Positions 26,753-35,789 of a stretch of DNA of 64,000 nt are shown here, piece after piece (the first letter of the stretch is position 1; each line of letters starts with the position of its first letter). A model generated the notes under the pieces. The model was not told the origin of the DNA. It worked only from the letters and a program-made list of their open reading frames with translations, and did not search any database. This stretch comes from Methylophaga pinxianii. GTDB lineage: Bacteria; Pseudomonadota; Gammaproteobacteria; Nitrosococcales; Methylophagaceae. Position numbers and translations under genes: made by a program. The stretch covers positions 1 through 64,000 of the forward strand of contig NZ_JAJAEO010000179.1 of the NCBI RefSeq assembly GCF_020447225.1. Direction: 5' to 3'.

Positions 26753-27768
26753 GGTTGCCCCTCATCAGCGAGCGTATTAGGTATTTTTACCGAAAAAGGC
26801 AGGACAGCCTGTAATGGAGCGGGCTCAAACCAGGAGAAAACATCGGTTTCCTGTTCAGAGCCGGGGAAATGACTGAGTCTGGCCCATTGAATACCCTGAT
26901 GAAGTTCGGATATCAAAGACCAGTTTAAATTTACTTGGTGCAATCCAGGTTGATAAGCTTCACCTGTTATGCCCTGTTGATGTATCACATCAGTATACAT
27001 CTCCATGATATTTTCACTATCCGTATGAATAACGTTGATTGCCTCTGCATACGCTTTGATCAATTGCTGACATTGTGTCGGGTACTGTTGAACAATTTGC
27101 CGCCGCGTCACCAATAGCCACTTAGCACTATAGACGTGACTACCTTCAACCTGTTGAATCAGATCGCCGTACTCCGATATAAAATGATTTGTCCATGGTT
27201 GCCATGCAACAATTGCATCAACTTTTCCATCAATTAAAGCCTGACCAAGCTCGTCAGGGGGCAGATAAATAATCTCGATATTATCGGCCTCAACCTGATA
27301 AAAAATGGAATACAACCACCAGATATATTCAACATTGGCCCCCTTTGTTAAGCCTACTCTTCCATTCTTCAGGTCAGCAACCGTTTGAATATCTTTACCA
27401 GTGGTAGTCGATAAAACTTGATACATTAAGGTCGAATGCAACAGATTGGCCAATATGACTAAATCATCTTGCGAACCATCATTCTGCCTATTAGTCATTT
27501 GATCCAGAATAAACGTGTTCGGCGCCATTAAGGCAAAATCGACCTCACCCGCCCGTAATGCCTGCAGACTTTGTTTTCCATAATCATGAAAAGTGACATT
27601 AATATTTAAATGATGCTTTGGAAAAAGTTGTTTTTTATTGGCAACCAATGTGGGCAGGTCACCCAGATAATTCACACCCGCCAATTGGAGTAGAGGTTGT
27701 TCGGCGTTATCTGGATTACAGGCGGATAAAATAAAGACGAGTAATATCACTACAATTTTATGGCTCAT
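26749..27768 (-). CDS. substrate-binding lipoprotein, NMT1/ThiY/SsuA type
   Basis: A lipoprotein signal peptide (lipobox LSA-C; start at 27768 with GGAA 6 bases upstream, alternatives 15 and 30 bases further up). About 339 aa of type II periplasmic binding protein fold: LQLAGVNYLGDLPTLVANKKQLF, LRAGEVDFALMAPNTFI, VADLKNGRVGLTKGANVEYIWWLY and DGKVDAIVAWQPW match the nitrate/sulfonate/thiamine-precursor (NMT1) class. No ABC permease or ATPase gene lies beside it. It overlaps the hybrid kinase, suggesting it delivers a ligand signal to that kinase rather than to a transporter. Ligand unknown. Confidence 0.85.
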   Translation of the reverse strand: MSHKIVVILLVFILSACNPDNAEQPLLQLAGVNYLGDLPTLVANKKQLFPKHHLNINVTFHDYGKQSLQALRAGEVDFALMAPNTFILDQMTNRQNDGSQDDLVILANLLHSTLMYQVLSTTTGKDIQTVADLKNGRVGLTKGANVEYIWWLYSIFYQVEADNIEIIYLPPDELGQALIDGKVDAIVAWQPWTNHFISEYGDLIQQVEGSHVYSAKWLLVTRRQIVQQYPTQCQQLIKAYAEAINVIHTDSENIMEMYTDVIHQQGITGEAYQPGLHQVNLNWSLISELHQGIQWARLSHFPGSEQETDVFSWFEPAPLQAVLPFSVKIPNTLADEGQP

Positions 27769-28003
27769 CTTATATTCCGTCATTGGTAATATGTTCATAT
27801 TCTCTAATTGCGTACCAATTAATCCAGACTTTAATTTTTTCTACGCTAGTTTAATCACTATCGTTATCAATTTGACAGTTATACCCTGACATTGTGTTTT
27901 TTGGAATTGATTCAGCAGAAATTTATAGACAAATTAAAGGCTCAAAATCAATATAAAATCGTTTATGAAAATAAAAATTATTTCATTTATAAAATAAGAA
28001 TTA

Positions 28004-28390
28004 ATGACAATAAGAAAACTGAAAATTTTTGCTCAACAAATGAAAACGCAGCTGACAGCGTTATACCTCGCCAGTAAGCACCCGGCTGTGCCAAGCTGGA
28101 TAAAATGGATGGTAATTGCAGTGGTGGCTTATGCATTGAGCCCAATTGATTTAATTCCGGATTTTATTCCGGTCATCGGCTATCTGGACGAACTCATTTT
28201 ATTACCGTTTGCGATTTATATCGTAGTGAAATGCCTGCCAGAAAAGGTGTGGCAGGAATGCCTTACCGAGGCAAAAGAGCATCGAATACGCTTACCCCGA
28301 AATACTTATGCTGCCAGCGTAATCATTATATGTTGGGTGGCCATAATGTCAGTCGTGGCTTATGGCCTCTGGCAGTGGCTGAAGCGTTAA
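28004..28390 (+). CDS. DUF1232 (YkvA) family membrane protein
   Basis: 128 aa with two hydrophobic segments in the middle and one at the end (about 38-55, 62-80 and 105-122). The DUF1232 signature YALSPIDLIPDFIPVIGYLDELILLPFAI is clear. Function is not established for the family. The start is uncertain: the ATG at 28004 or the one at 28040. It ends 1 base before the fumC stop on the opposite strand. Confidence 0.82.
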   Translation: MTIRKLKIFAQQMKTQLTALYLASKHPAVPSWIKWMVIAVVAYALSPIDLIPDFIPVIGYLDELILLPFAIYIVVKCLPEKVWQECLTEAKEHRIRLPRNTYAASVIIICWVAIMSVVAYGLWQWLKR

Positions 28391-28391
28391 A

Positions 28392-29735
28392 CTATCCTTC
28401 TGCTCTGGGTGATAGCATATTTTCCGGGCGTACCAGTTCATCAAATTTTTTGGCAGAGATATAGCCTGACGCCAGTGCTTCATCACGTAAATTTGTCTGA
28501 TTGGCATAAGCTCTCTGGGCAATCAGAGCGGCCTTATCGTAGCCGATGACTGGGGATAATGCCGTCACCAGCATCAATGAGTTGGTTAACAATAGAGCAA
28601 TGCGCTCTTGGTCCGGTTCCAGGTCTCGTAAACAATAATCAGTGAAACTACTCACGCTGTCAGTCAGTAATCTAATTGACTGCAACAGATTATGAATAAT
28701 GACTGGTTTATAAGTATTTAACTCTAACTGTCCCTGTGCCCCTGAGAGCGTAACGGTGAGATGATTACCCATGAGTTGAGCGCAGACCATCATCAGACTT
28801 TCACATTGGGTTGGGTTTATTTTCCCCGGCATAATCGATGAGCCTGGTTCATTGTGCGGCAATTTTAATTCTCCAATGCCACAACGAGGTCCGGAGCCCA
28901 AAAAACGTATATCTGCCGCTATTTTATTCAGACTCACGGCCAGAGTGTTCAATACACCTGATACATCCACAATGCCATCATGGGCGGCCTGGAGCAATAG
29001 TTTATTGTCTGTCACCGTAAAAGGCAGATCCGTGAATTTCCTTAAATGTTCTACAAAACGCTCAGCAAACCCGGTAGAACAGTTCAATCCGGTACCAACT
29101 GCCGTTCCACCTTGCGGAATAGCATAAAGTGCCTCAACAGCAGTTTTCAAACGCATGACATTGGCTTGAATCTGGTCAGCATAAGTTAAAAACTGCTGCC
29201 CCAATGTTATCGGCGTCGCATCCTGCAGATGCGTTCTGCCAATTTTTATTATGGATTGCCATTGTTTCGATTGTGTGGCCATTACCTGCTGCATCTGTGT
29301 TAAGGCAGGTAACAGCTGAAGTTGAATTTGGTCCACCGTTGCAATATGCATTGCGGTCGAAAAACTGTCATTGGTCGACTGTCCCATATTGCAGTGATCA
29401 TTCGGGTGCACCTGAATCGTCGAATTCAATCTCTTTGTCGCCAGATTGGCAATCACTTCATTAGCATTCATATGGGTTTGCGTACCCGAGCCGGATTGCC
29501 AGATGGTTAATGGAAACTGTTGATCATGCTCGCCGTTGATCACTGAGAGACTTGCCTCAGCTATTGCCAGACCGATATTTTTTTCCAATTGCAGGCAATC
29601 AATATTTGCCAGAGCTGCACATCGTTTCACCACTCCCAAGGCGCGGATAAAGTCACGGGGAAATGTTTCACCACCAATGGCAAAATGTTTCATGGCCATC
29701 TGTGTTTGCTGGCCCCAAAGTACTTCAGCAGACAT
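28392..29735 (-). CDS. fumC: fumarate hydratase class II
   Basis: Interconverts fumarate and malate in the TCA cycle with no metal centre. The chosen ATG at 29735 gives M-S-A-E-V-L-W-G-Q-Q-T; the frame continues to a TTG 9 bases upstream. About 447 aa, slightly shorter than E. coli FumC. Family motifs: FPLTIWQSGSGTQTHMNANEV, the catalytic HPNDHCNMGQSTND, KIGRTHLQDATP and the signature GSSIMPGKINPTQCE. An oxygen-stable fumarase suits an aerobic methylotroph. Convergent with the DUF1232 gene. Confidence 0.95.
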   Translation of the reverse strand: MSAEVLWGQQTQMAMKHFAIGGETFPRDFIRALGVVKRCAALANIDCLQLEKNIGLAIAEASLSVINGEHDQQFPLTIWQSGSGTQTHMNANEVIANLATKRLNSTIQVHPNDHCNMGQSTNDSFSTAMHIATVDQIQLQLLPALTQMQQVMATQSKQWQSIIKIGRTHLQDATPITLGQQFLTYADQIQANVMRLKTAVEALYAIPQGGTAVGTGLNCSTGFAERFVEHLRKFTDLPFTVTDNKLLLQAAHDGIVDVSGVLNTLAVSLNKIAADIRFLGSGPRCGIGELKLPHNEPGSSIMPGKINPTQCESLMMVCAQLMGNHLTVTLSGAQGQLELNTYKPVIIHNLLQSIRLLTDSVSSFTDYCLRDLEPDQERIALLLTNSLMLVTALSPVIGYDKAALIAQRAYANQTNLRDEALASGYISAKKFDELVRPENMLSPRAEG

Positions 29736-29781
29736 ATAAACCAATCAGATTGAATGACTTATTAAAAAATCTTATTAATGC

Positions 29782-30012
29782 TTACTGCCGTAACTGAACG
29801 TTAAGCTGATCAACTACCTCAGCCCAGTCAGAATCAGAAGCTAAACATTCTTTAATAAAAGCTGATTGAGATGGTGACCAGAAACTGGCGTTTTCCAGTT
29901 TTTCATTTTCCTGCAACGTATGGCTAGCCATAAATTGCTCAATGGCTGCTTCATTGCTCTCTAACCCCAGCTGCATAAAAAGGTTTTCCATCGTGTGTTG
30001 CGATGTGTCCAT
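29782..30012 (-). CDS. DUF2789 family protein
   Basis: 76 aa; start at 30012 (GAGGA 8 bases upstream). The sequence MDTSQHTMENLFMQLGL, NASFWSPSQSAFIKECLASDSDWAEVVDQLNVQL closely follows DUF2789, a small gammaproteobacterial family of unknown function. Soluble and helical. It lies between fumC and the 57-aa gene on the same strand. Confidence 0.85.
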   Translation of the reverse strand: MDTSQHTMENLFMQLGLESNEAAIEQFMASHTLQENEKLENASFWSPSQSAFIKECLASDSDWAEVVDQLNVQLRQ

Positions 30013-30172
30013 AGCAATGTTCCTCATCATTTCGTTAAAGCAAGAACTTAACACTACGCTTGTTTAGCTGTTTTTCAAAGTTTCATTCAGGGGCTGAAAT
30101 TATGAGTAAAACCCATCACATTTGGACAAATATCTCAGGATGACTGAATCGTCATACTGATTCATTTTGATG

Positions 30173-30346
30173 TTAAGACATTGATGCCAGCCAGTCTTGG
30201 TAACTTGGTTTAGCCTGGGCATGTAAACCGGCAGAACTAAAAGCACTTTCACTATCGATTATTTCACCGTTATGCTCAAATACATTCTGATCTGCGTAAT
30301 GTTTTGCCCAGCTTTCAAGGTCATGTGTCATCGAATTCATTTTCAT
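30173..30346 (-). CDS. 57-aa hypothetical protein
   Basis: Begins M-K-M-N-S-M-T-H-D with GGAG 7 bases upstream. The product is hydrophilic, with aromatic residues spread along it (LESWAKHYADQNVFEH, PSYQDWLASMS), so it is likely a folded mini-protein rather than noise. Same strand as DUF2789 with a gap of about 160 bases. No family is recognised. Confidence 0.6.
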   Translation of the reverse strand: MKMNSMTHDLESWAKHYADQNVFEHNGEIIDSESAFSSAGLHAQAKPSYQDWLASMS

Positions 30347-30500
30347 CGTCTCACTCCGTTTTGTTATACAAAAATCTGCTAATTGCGTTTTTGATTAGTC
30401 AATTAACTGGAGATGATTCTAAAGACGGTGTGTTTAAATTTTGTGAAGAATCAATGCTCTGACGTCGCTATATGAAATCGCTCACATTTATCTATCAACA

Positions 30501-31229
30501 TTATTCTTGGTTTAACGGAGCCAACCATTGGACTCCTCCAAGCCTGCGTTGTTGCTGCAAATTCCATTGAGCACGTTTATGCAGATGCTGCGCAGGTCGG
30601 GCTGGGTTGTAATTCAGTGGACTGGGTAAGGATGATGCCAGTAGTGCTGCCTGCATCGGTGTCAGATTAAATGCTGATCGACCAAAATGATATTGACTGG
30701 CTGCTTCCAGACCAAACACCCCAGGCCCCCACTCCGCAATATTCAGATAAATCTCAAGAATACGCTGTTTGCTCCAAGTAAGTTCAATCAGCAAGGTAAA
30801 CCAGACTTCCAGACCTTTTCTGAGCCAGCTTCTACCTGTCCACAAATACATATTTTTGGCAACTTGCTGGCTGATGGTACTGGCACCTCGTAAACCGCCC
30901 CGTCGCTCCCGTTCCTTAAGTGCCTGTTGAATAGCATTCAGGTCAAAGCCACTATGCAATGGAAATTTCTGATCCTCTGAGGCCACTACGGCCAATGCTG
31001 CATGTTTGGGAATATCATCCCAACTCAGCCATGTTTTTTGGAGGTGAAAATCTTCCGATGCATGAATCCATCTATCGGCCATAACCATGGTAATAGGCGG
31101 ATTTAACCAACGAAACGGTAGAACCAGTAGCAGACTGATCAGAATAAATGCCAATATCGTTAGCAATAATACTCGCACAATAAAACGATATAATCGATGC
31201 ACAGTCATTCCTAAATTAAAAACATCCAT
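30501..31229 (-). CDS. mtgA: monofunctional biosynthetic peptidoglycan transglycosylase
   Basis: Polymerises lipid II glycan strands at the inner membrane. 242 aa with one N-terminal span (about 15-38) and a GT51 domain. Seen are the catalytic Glu in VVASEDQKFPLHSGFDLNAI, the RGASTISQQVAKN motif and the later KQRILEIYLNIAEWG element. This length and the absence of a transpeptidase domain fit MtgA. The first 7 codons may be untranslated (a second ATG follows closely). Confidence 0.93.
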   Translation of the reverse strand: MDVFNLGMTVHRLYRFIVRVLLLTILAFILISLLLVLPFRWLNPPITMVMADRWIHASEDFHLQKTWLSWDDIPKHAALAVVASEDQKFPLHSGFDLNAIQQALKERERRGGLRGASTISQQVAKNMYLWTGRSWLRKGLEVWFTLLIELTWSKQRILEIYLNIAEWGPGVFGLEAASQYHFGRSAFNLTPMQAALLASSLPSPLNYNPARPAQHLHKRAQWNLQQQRRLGGVQWLAPLNQE

Positions 31230-31326
31230 CTACGTCGGATGAAAACCTGCACATAATGAGAGGTTTATTTTGACCATGCAACTGATAACCATTAATTGAT
31301 CGTCGCTTTCCAAACTTTTATGTACC

Positions 31327-33810
31327 TTACTCCAGCTTTCTGAGCAATAACATTGGCGATACAGTCAACACCGGCGTTAATTGCCAGCGACCTAACAGAG
31401 CCAGAATACAAGCGCTTGCAAAAGGCAAGCTGATGACAACCGGCCAATGCCAGTGAAATTCGCCCTCAAACATCCGATATTGCAATGCCCAAACGGCTAT
31501 TTCCGCGGTCAGTACACCTAATATGCCGGCCAGAAAGCCAATCAGTGCAAATTCAATGATCGTTGCACGAACCAGTAATCGTTGTTGACTGCCCAGAGTT
31601 CGTAATAATGCACCTTCCCTTTGGCGTTCTGACATGGTTGCACTGACTACGGCCACCATGACAGCAATTGCCGCCAAAAGTATCATTACTAATATTGCTT
31701 CTACGGCTTGCGTAACCTGACGAATGATTTGTTGAATACGCTCAATGATGTGATCAATTTCCAGCACAGAAATAGTGGGAAACTGCCTGACGAAATCATT
31801 CAATAATGTTTTATCCTGCTCAGCAAGATAAAAACTGGTGAGCGATGTACTGGGTAATCCATCTATTGCTCCGTTCGGCGGAAAGATAATAAAAAAGTTG
31901 GGGCGCATGCTGTCCCACTGCACACTCCGGATACTGGTAATGGCAGCGGTTACTTTTTCTGCGCCGACTGTAAAACCAAGCTCATCCCCGATCTTCACCC
32001 CCAGAGATTCGGCCAGTGATTGCTCAATAGAGAGGCCCGATGTATCTCCGGTTGCAAACCATTGGCCATCCACGATTTGATTATCTTCTGGATAACTGTC
32101 AGAAATCGTCAGATTGAGCTCACGGCGCAGTTCATCATCGTCTTTATTTAATGCAACTTCCTCAGCTGGCTGGCCATTTATCTCAGTCAGCCGACCTCTG
32201 ATAATTGGATATAACGGACTTCTGTTGAGCTCATTGTCAGTAAAAAATGCCTCTACCTGATCAACGGATTCCGGAGCGATATTTAATAAAAAGTGATTTG
32301 GCGCATCTTCAGGCAGCTGGGCTTGCCAGTCAGCTAATAAAGAAGAGCGCACCAAAACCAATGTCGCGGCCAACATGATTGTCATGGCAAACACCGACAT
32401 TTGCGATAACGTGGCATTGCGATGCAGGTATAAAGCAATCACAGCTAATCGCCAACTGCCTTTTCCTGCCGGCAATCTGCGTAAACCCCAGATGAGCCCT
32501 CCTCCGGCAATGGCTAACGAAATAACTAAAGCCATTACGGCTCCAAGCAATGCCATCACCAATACGATGTCGCTGACATAAATCCATAGCAAAGCAAAAA
32601 TCACCACCGATGCCAGCAGCAAATCTTTAAACAATGCGGCTTTATTGTTGGTTGGCAGGCTGCGAAACACGCGCATAGCTGGTGTATTACGTAAACGATC
32701 AATAGGCGGATAGGCAAAGGCAAATAAAGCGACCAAGGCCGTTAAAACAGCTGGCCAGAGCTGCCAGAAATCCACTTCAAAATGTAACGGCTGTTCCATC
32801 AAGCGAGCTGTCATCGATGCCAAAAACCAGGCTGCAGGTATGGCGAGCATCAGCCCCAGTAATGTCGCTATTGCACCCCACCAAATTAAACGTGACAGAT
32901 AGAGTCTGCGAATGCGGCTACCGGTTAATCCCATCGTTTTTAGCAATGCCACACGATCTCGTTGACTTAAAGCATATTGCCGGCTGGCAACAGCAATTGC
33001 CACAACTGCCAGCAAAACCGCCAAACTGCCGCCTAACAATAAAAACCCTTCGGCTTTATCCAGAGATTCGCCCAAGGTTTCTCCCTGACGAACATCGACC
33101 CAGCGATAGTTATCGGCTAACTGCGGTTCCAACCATATTTCAAAATCATGCAGTGTCGCTTCATCTCCAGCAAACAGTCCACGATGCCTGACGCGACTTC
33201 CCGGCTGTATCACTTCCGTCGCGGCTACATCATCCACATGCATCATCACTCTGGGAGCAAGGTTTGAAAGTCGAAATCCTCCATCGGGCTCACGCATAAT
33301 CACACCAGTCACTTCAAGTGACGTTGATCCCACTTCCAGAGCATCACCCGGACGTAAATTCAATAAGCGCATCAGCCTGGGATTCAACCAGACTTCGCCT
33401 GGGCCAGGCCCTTTACTACCGATTTGTCGAGTGCTGTCCAGATCCGCTTGCCATTCAATTTCTCCACGTAATGGATAGGCATTATCAACCGCTTTAACAG
33501 CAACCAACTGAAATTGGCTTTCGTTGGAAACCATGGTGCCAAACTCCACCATCCGGCCAACTTTTAGACCTCGCTTTTCTGCTTCTGCATACCAGGCTTC
33601 TGGAATAGGGGCATTGGTTCGACTGTTTAATTGGCGATCAGCAGCCAAAAAGGCATTTGCAGAGGTCATTAATGTACGCTGCAAATGATCGGCAAATGCA
33701 TTAATCGTAGCCACAGTCGCCACGGCAATGATCATCGCCATTAACATCACTTTAACGTTTCGCTCGCGTAGGTCCTGAGTAAATGAAACTACTTTAGCCG
33801 TCACATTCAT
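31327..33810 (-). CDS. ABC transporter permease, FtsX/MacB type (YbbP-like)
   Basis: 827 aa with the duplicated FtsX architecture: an N-terminal span (about 20-40), a large periplasmic region, then blocks of spans near 250-345, 395-480 and 700-815. Typical phrases are LGGSLAVLLAVVAIAVASRQYAL and ATMSERQREGALLRTLGSQQR. It matches YbbP in size and organisation, and lies 4 bp overlapping its ATPase (ATGA), with a TesA-type esterase divergent upstream: the conserved tesA-ybbA-ybbP neighbourhood of Enterobacteria and Pseudomonas. Probable substrate: a lipid or lipophilic compound (inferred). Confidence 0.88.
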   Translation of the reverse strand: MNVTAKVVSFTQDLRERNVKVMLMAMIIAVATVATINAFADHLQRTLMTSANAFLAADRQLNSRTNAPIPEAWYAEAEKRGLKVGRMVEFGTMVSNESQFQLVAVKAVDNAYPLRGEIEWQADLDSTRQIGSKGPGPGEVWLNPRLMRLLNLRPGDALEVGSTSLEVTGVIMREPDGGFRLSNLAPRVMMHVDDVAATEVIQPGSRVRHRGLFAGDEATLHDFEIWLEPQLADNYRWVDVRQGETLGESLDKAEGFLLLGGSLAVLLAVVAIAVASRQYALSQRDRVALLKTMGLTGSRIRRLYLSRLIWWGAIATLLGLMLAIPAAWFLASMTARLMEQPLHFEVDFWQLWPAVLTALVALFAFAYPPIDRLRNTPAMRVFRSLPTNNKAALFKDLLLASVVIFALLWIYVSDIVLVMALLGAVMALVISLAIAGGGLIWGLRRLPAGKGSWRLAVIALYLHRNATLSQMSVFAMTIMLAATLVLVRSSLLADWQAQLPEDAPNHFLLNIAPESVDQVEAFFTDNELNRSPLYPIIRGRLTEINGQPAEEVALNKDDDELRRELNLTISDSYPEDNQIVDGQWFATGDTSGLSIEQSLAESLGVKIGDELGFTVGAEKVTAAITSIRSVQWDSMRPNFFIIFPPNGAIDGLPSTSLTSFYLAEQDKTLLNDFVRQFPTISVLEIDHIIERIQQIIRQVTQAVEAILVMILLAAIAVMVAVVSATMSERQREGALLRTLGSQQRLLVRATIIEFALIGFLAGILGVLTAEIAVWALQYRMFEGEFHWHWPVVISLPFASACILALLGRWQLTPVLTVSPMLLLRKLE

Positions 33811-34538
33811 GCAGATAACACCTCGGTTGTATTATCTGTTTTTTCGTGAAGTACACCGGCCTCAATCACAAAATGTCGCTGACAACGCTCCGCGAGTTGC
33901 TGATCATGCGTCACCATAACCAGCGTGGTTCCCTGCTCACGATTCAGTGTCATTAATAATTCCGTAATTGCTTCACCAGTTCGGGTATCCAGATTCCCAG
34001 TGGGTTCATCTGCAAATAACACCTGTGGCTCAACAGCAAAAGCTCTGGCAATAGCGACACGTTGCTGTTCCCCACCCGATAATTGTCGTGGTGTATGTTG
34101 CATTCGATCTCCAAGGCCTACCCGTTGCAACAACGCTTCAGCTTTAGATTTGGCATCAGATAACCCTGCTAACTCTATGGGAAGCATGACATTTTCAATT
34201 GCCGTCAATGCTGGTAACAACTGAAAAGACTGAAAGACAAATCCCACGCGCTGGGATCGTAAACTCGCACGTTCATCTTCTGATAAAGCACTGATGAGAT
34301 GACCATTCATGCTGACTGTTCCACTGCTCGGGATATCCAATCCAGCCAACAACCCCAGTAAGGTGGTTTTACCGGAACCTGAACGACCAACGATGGCAGC
34401 AGACTCTCCTTTACGGATATCAAGGTTTACCTGCTGCAAAATCGAAAGTTTATCAGTACCCAAATCAACTGAGTGCGACAGATTTTCTACTTTAATCATG
34501 AAGTCGTTTAGTGGATTCCGTTGTCTATCAGTGGACAT
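33807..34538 (-). CDS. ABC transporter ATP-binding protein (YbbA-like)
   Basis: 243 aa with Walker A GRSGSGKTT, Q-loop FQSFQLLPALTAIENVML, signature LSGGEQQRVAIARAF, Walker B VLFADEPTGNLD and H-loop VMVTHDQ. The GNLD after Walker B places it in the LolD/MacB/FtsE subgroup. The start has GAGG 6 bases upstream. Operon with the permease, divergent from the esterase gene 28 bases away, so promoters overlap. Confidence 0.92.
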   Translation of the reverse strand: MSTDRQRNPLNDFMIKVENLSHSVDLGTDKLSILQQVNLDIRKGESAAIVGRSGSGKTTLLGLLAGLDIPSSGTVSMNGHLISALSEDERASLRSQRVGFVFQSFQLLPALTAIENVMLPIELAGLSDAKSKAEALLQRVGLGDRMQHTPRQLSGGEQQRVAIARAFAVEPQVLFADEPTGNLDTRTGEAITELLMTLNREQGTTLVMVTHDQQLAERCQRHFVIEAGVLHEKTDNTTEVLSA

Positions 34539-34566
34539 GCTTTCCTCACATAATTAATTGGCGGTT

Positions 34567-35211
34567 ATGAAAACCTTATTACCTACGAATACATTGTTTC
34601 TCTGGTTGTTATTAATACTCTTCAGCTTCCACTCTCAAGCTGCTGAAACTGAAAGAAAAAACCTGTTAATCGTTGGTGACAGCCTCAGTGCTGCCTATGG
34701 CATCGACAGTGATGCCGCATGGGTTGAGTTACTCAAAGATCGGCTTGAACAAGAAACACCCGGCACCTGGAGTGTAGCTAATGCAAGTATTAGTGGTGAA
34801 ACAACCGACGGTGGTTTACGTAGATTACCGGACTTGTTGGAAAAACATAATCCGGCGATTGTGGTTATCGAGTTAGGTGGCAACGATGGTTTACGAGGTT
34901 TCCCTCCCGATGTTATCCGCAATAATTTAGCCAGAATGATTGAGTTATCCCAACAGGAAGGTGCCGAAGTATTATTGGTTGGCATCGAGATTCCACCAAA
35001 TTATGGTCAACGTTATACAGCCGCATTTGCGGATGTTTATTCAAGCCTGGCAAAAGAATATAACCTCGCCTTTCTGCCGTTTTTTCTGGCCGACGTTTAT
35101 GATGGCGAGGCGATGATGCAAGCAGATGGAATTCATCCAACCGCTAAGGCACAACCTCAATTACTTGATAACATCTGGTCAGAGTTACTGGCTTTGCTGG
35201 ATTTGGATTAA
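34567..35211 (+). CDS. tesA: arylesterase / lysophospholipase, SGNH-hydrolase (TesA-like)
   Basis: A periplasmic thioesterase/esterase of 214 aa. The signal peptide ends HSQA/AET. The SGNH blocks are complete: GDSL in IVGDSLSAAYGID (Ser nucleophile), Gly in ANASISGETTDGG, Asn in VIELGGNDGLRG and the Asp-x-x-His dyad in ADGIHPTAKAQ. TesA of E. coli is about 208 aa. Start at 34567 (first ATG). The ABC pair of the same neighbourhood is divergent. Confidence 0.9.
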   Translation: MKTLLPTNTLFLWLLLILFSFHSQAAETERKNLLIVGDSLSAAYGIDSDAAWVELLKDRLEQETPGTWSVANASISGETTDGGLRRLPDLLEKHNPAIVVIELGGNDGLRGFPPDVIRNNLARMIELSQQEGAEVLLVGIEIPPNYGQRYTAAFADVYSSLAKEYNLAFLPFFLADVYDGEAMMQADGIHPTAKAQPQLLDNIWSELLALLDLD

Positions 35212-35249
35212 TTCTGTCATCGCGTTTAATGACAATATTTGAGTAATAG

Positions 35250-35789
35250 TTACTGCATAACCTGTAAATTATCTCTAGGCTGAGTATAGAATCCTTGTTG
35301 ATTGGGCATCTGAATCTGATGAATATTCTGCTGAGATAAGTGCCCATCTTCGGGCACCAAGCCATCTTGTGCGAGGATAAATGCGGATAATGCATAAGCT
35401 TCATCCGCAGTAAGTGAAAAAGGTGCTTGAGGCGGCATTGTTCTGCGTAAGTAATCAAACAATGTGGTTGCGTAAGGCCAAAAACTGTTGACTGTTTTCT
35501 CAGGATATTCTGAGGTGAGACTGCCTACATCCCCGGTTAATGCCATGGCTGAACCACCTCTCCCATTCTGTCCATGACAGGCAGCACATTGGCTGGCAAA
35601 TAACTCCGCCCCCTGTCTGACCGATCCAGATCCCTCAGGAAGATTTTTTCCTGTTGGAAATATCGTTAAATTCCATTTAGCCGCGTTGTTTAATTCGTGA
35701 TCGATCTTGCCCATTGGTTGGTACAGTTCATCGGCTAACACTGAATTCACTACAACCGCTGCTAAAACGGCGGCCTTAAGCATAAACAT
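35250..35789 (-). CDS. cytochrome c subunit of SoxC-type sulfite dehydrogenase
   Basis: About 179 aa. A signal peptide, MFMLKAAVLAAVVVNSVLA, then a single class I cytochrome c with CxxCH in FASQCAACHGQNG and a distal Met in RRTMPPQAPF. It is much shorter than the two-heme SoxD of Paracoccus (about 380 aa), so it resembles a SorB-like or single-heme SoxD. Its start overlaps the end of the SoxC-like gene by 14 bases. It should pass electrons from sulfite (or a sulfur intermediate) to the respiratory chain. Confidence 0.85.
   Translation of the reverse strand: MFMLKAAVLAAVVVNSVLADELYQPMGKIDHELNNAAKWNLTIFPTGKNLPEGSGSVRQGAELFASQCAACHGQNGRGGSAMALTGDVGSLTSEYPEKTVNSFWPYATTLFDYLRRTMPPQAPFSLTADEAYALSAFILAQDGLVPEDGHLSQQNIHQIQMPNQQGFYTQPRDNLQVMQ

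Noticed and set aside
27892..28077. 61-codon plus-strand frame before DUF1232
   Set aside because: AT-rich Lys/Asn-rich translation typical of non-coding DNA; overlaps the DUF1232 gene in another frame.
30102..30143. 13-codon frame with AGGGG upstream
   Set aside because: Too short to support; lies in the upstream region of DUF2789 on the other strand.
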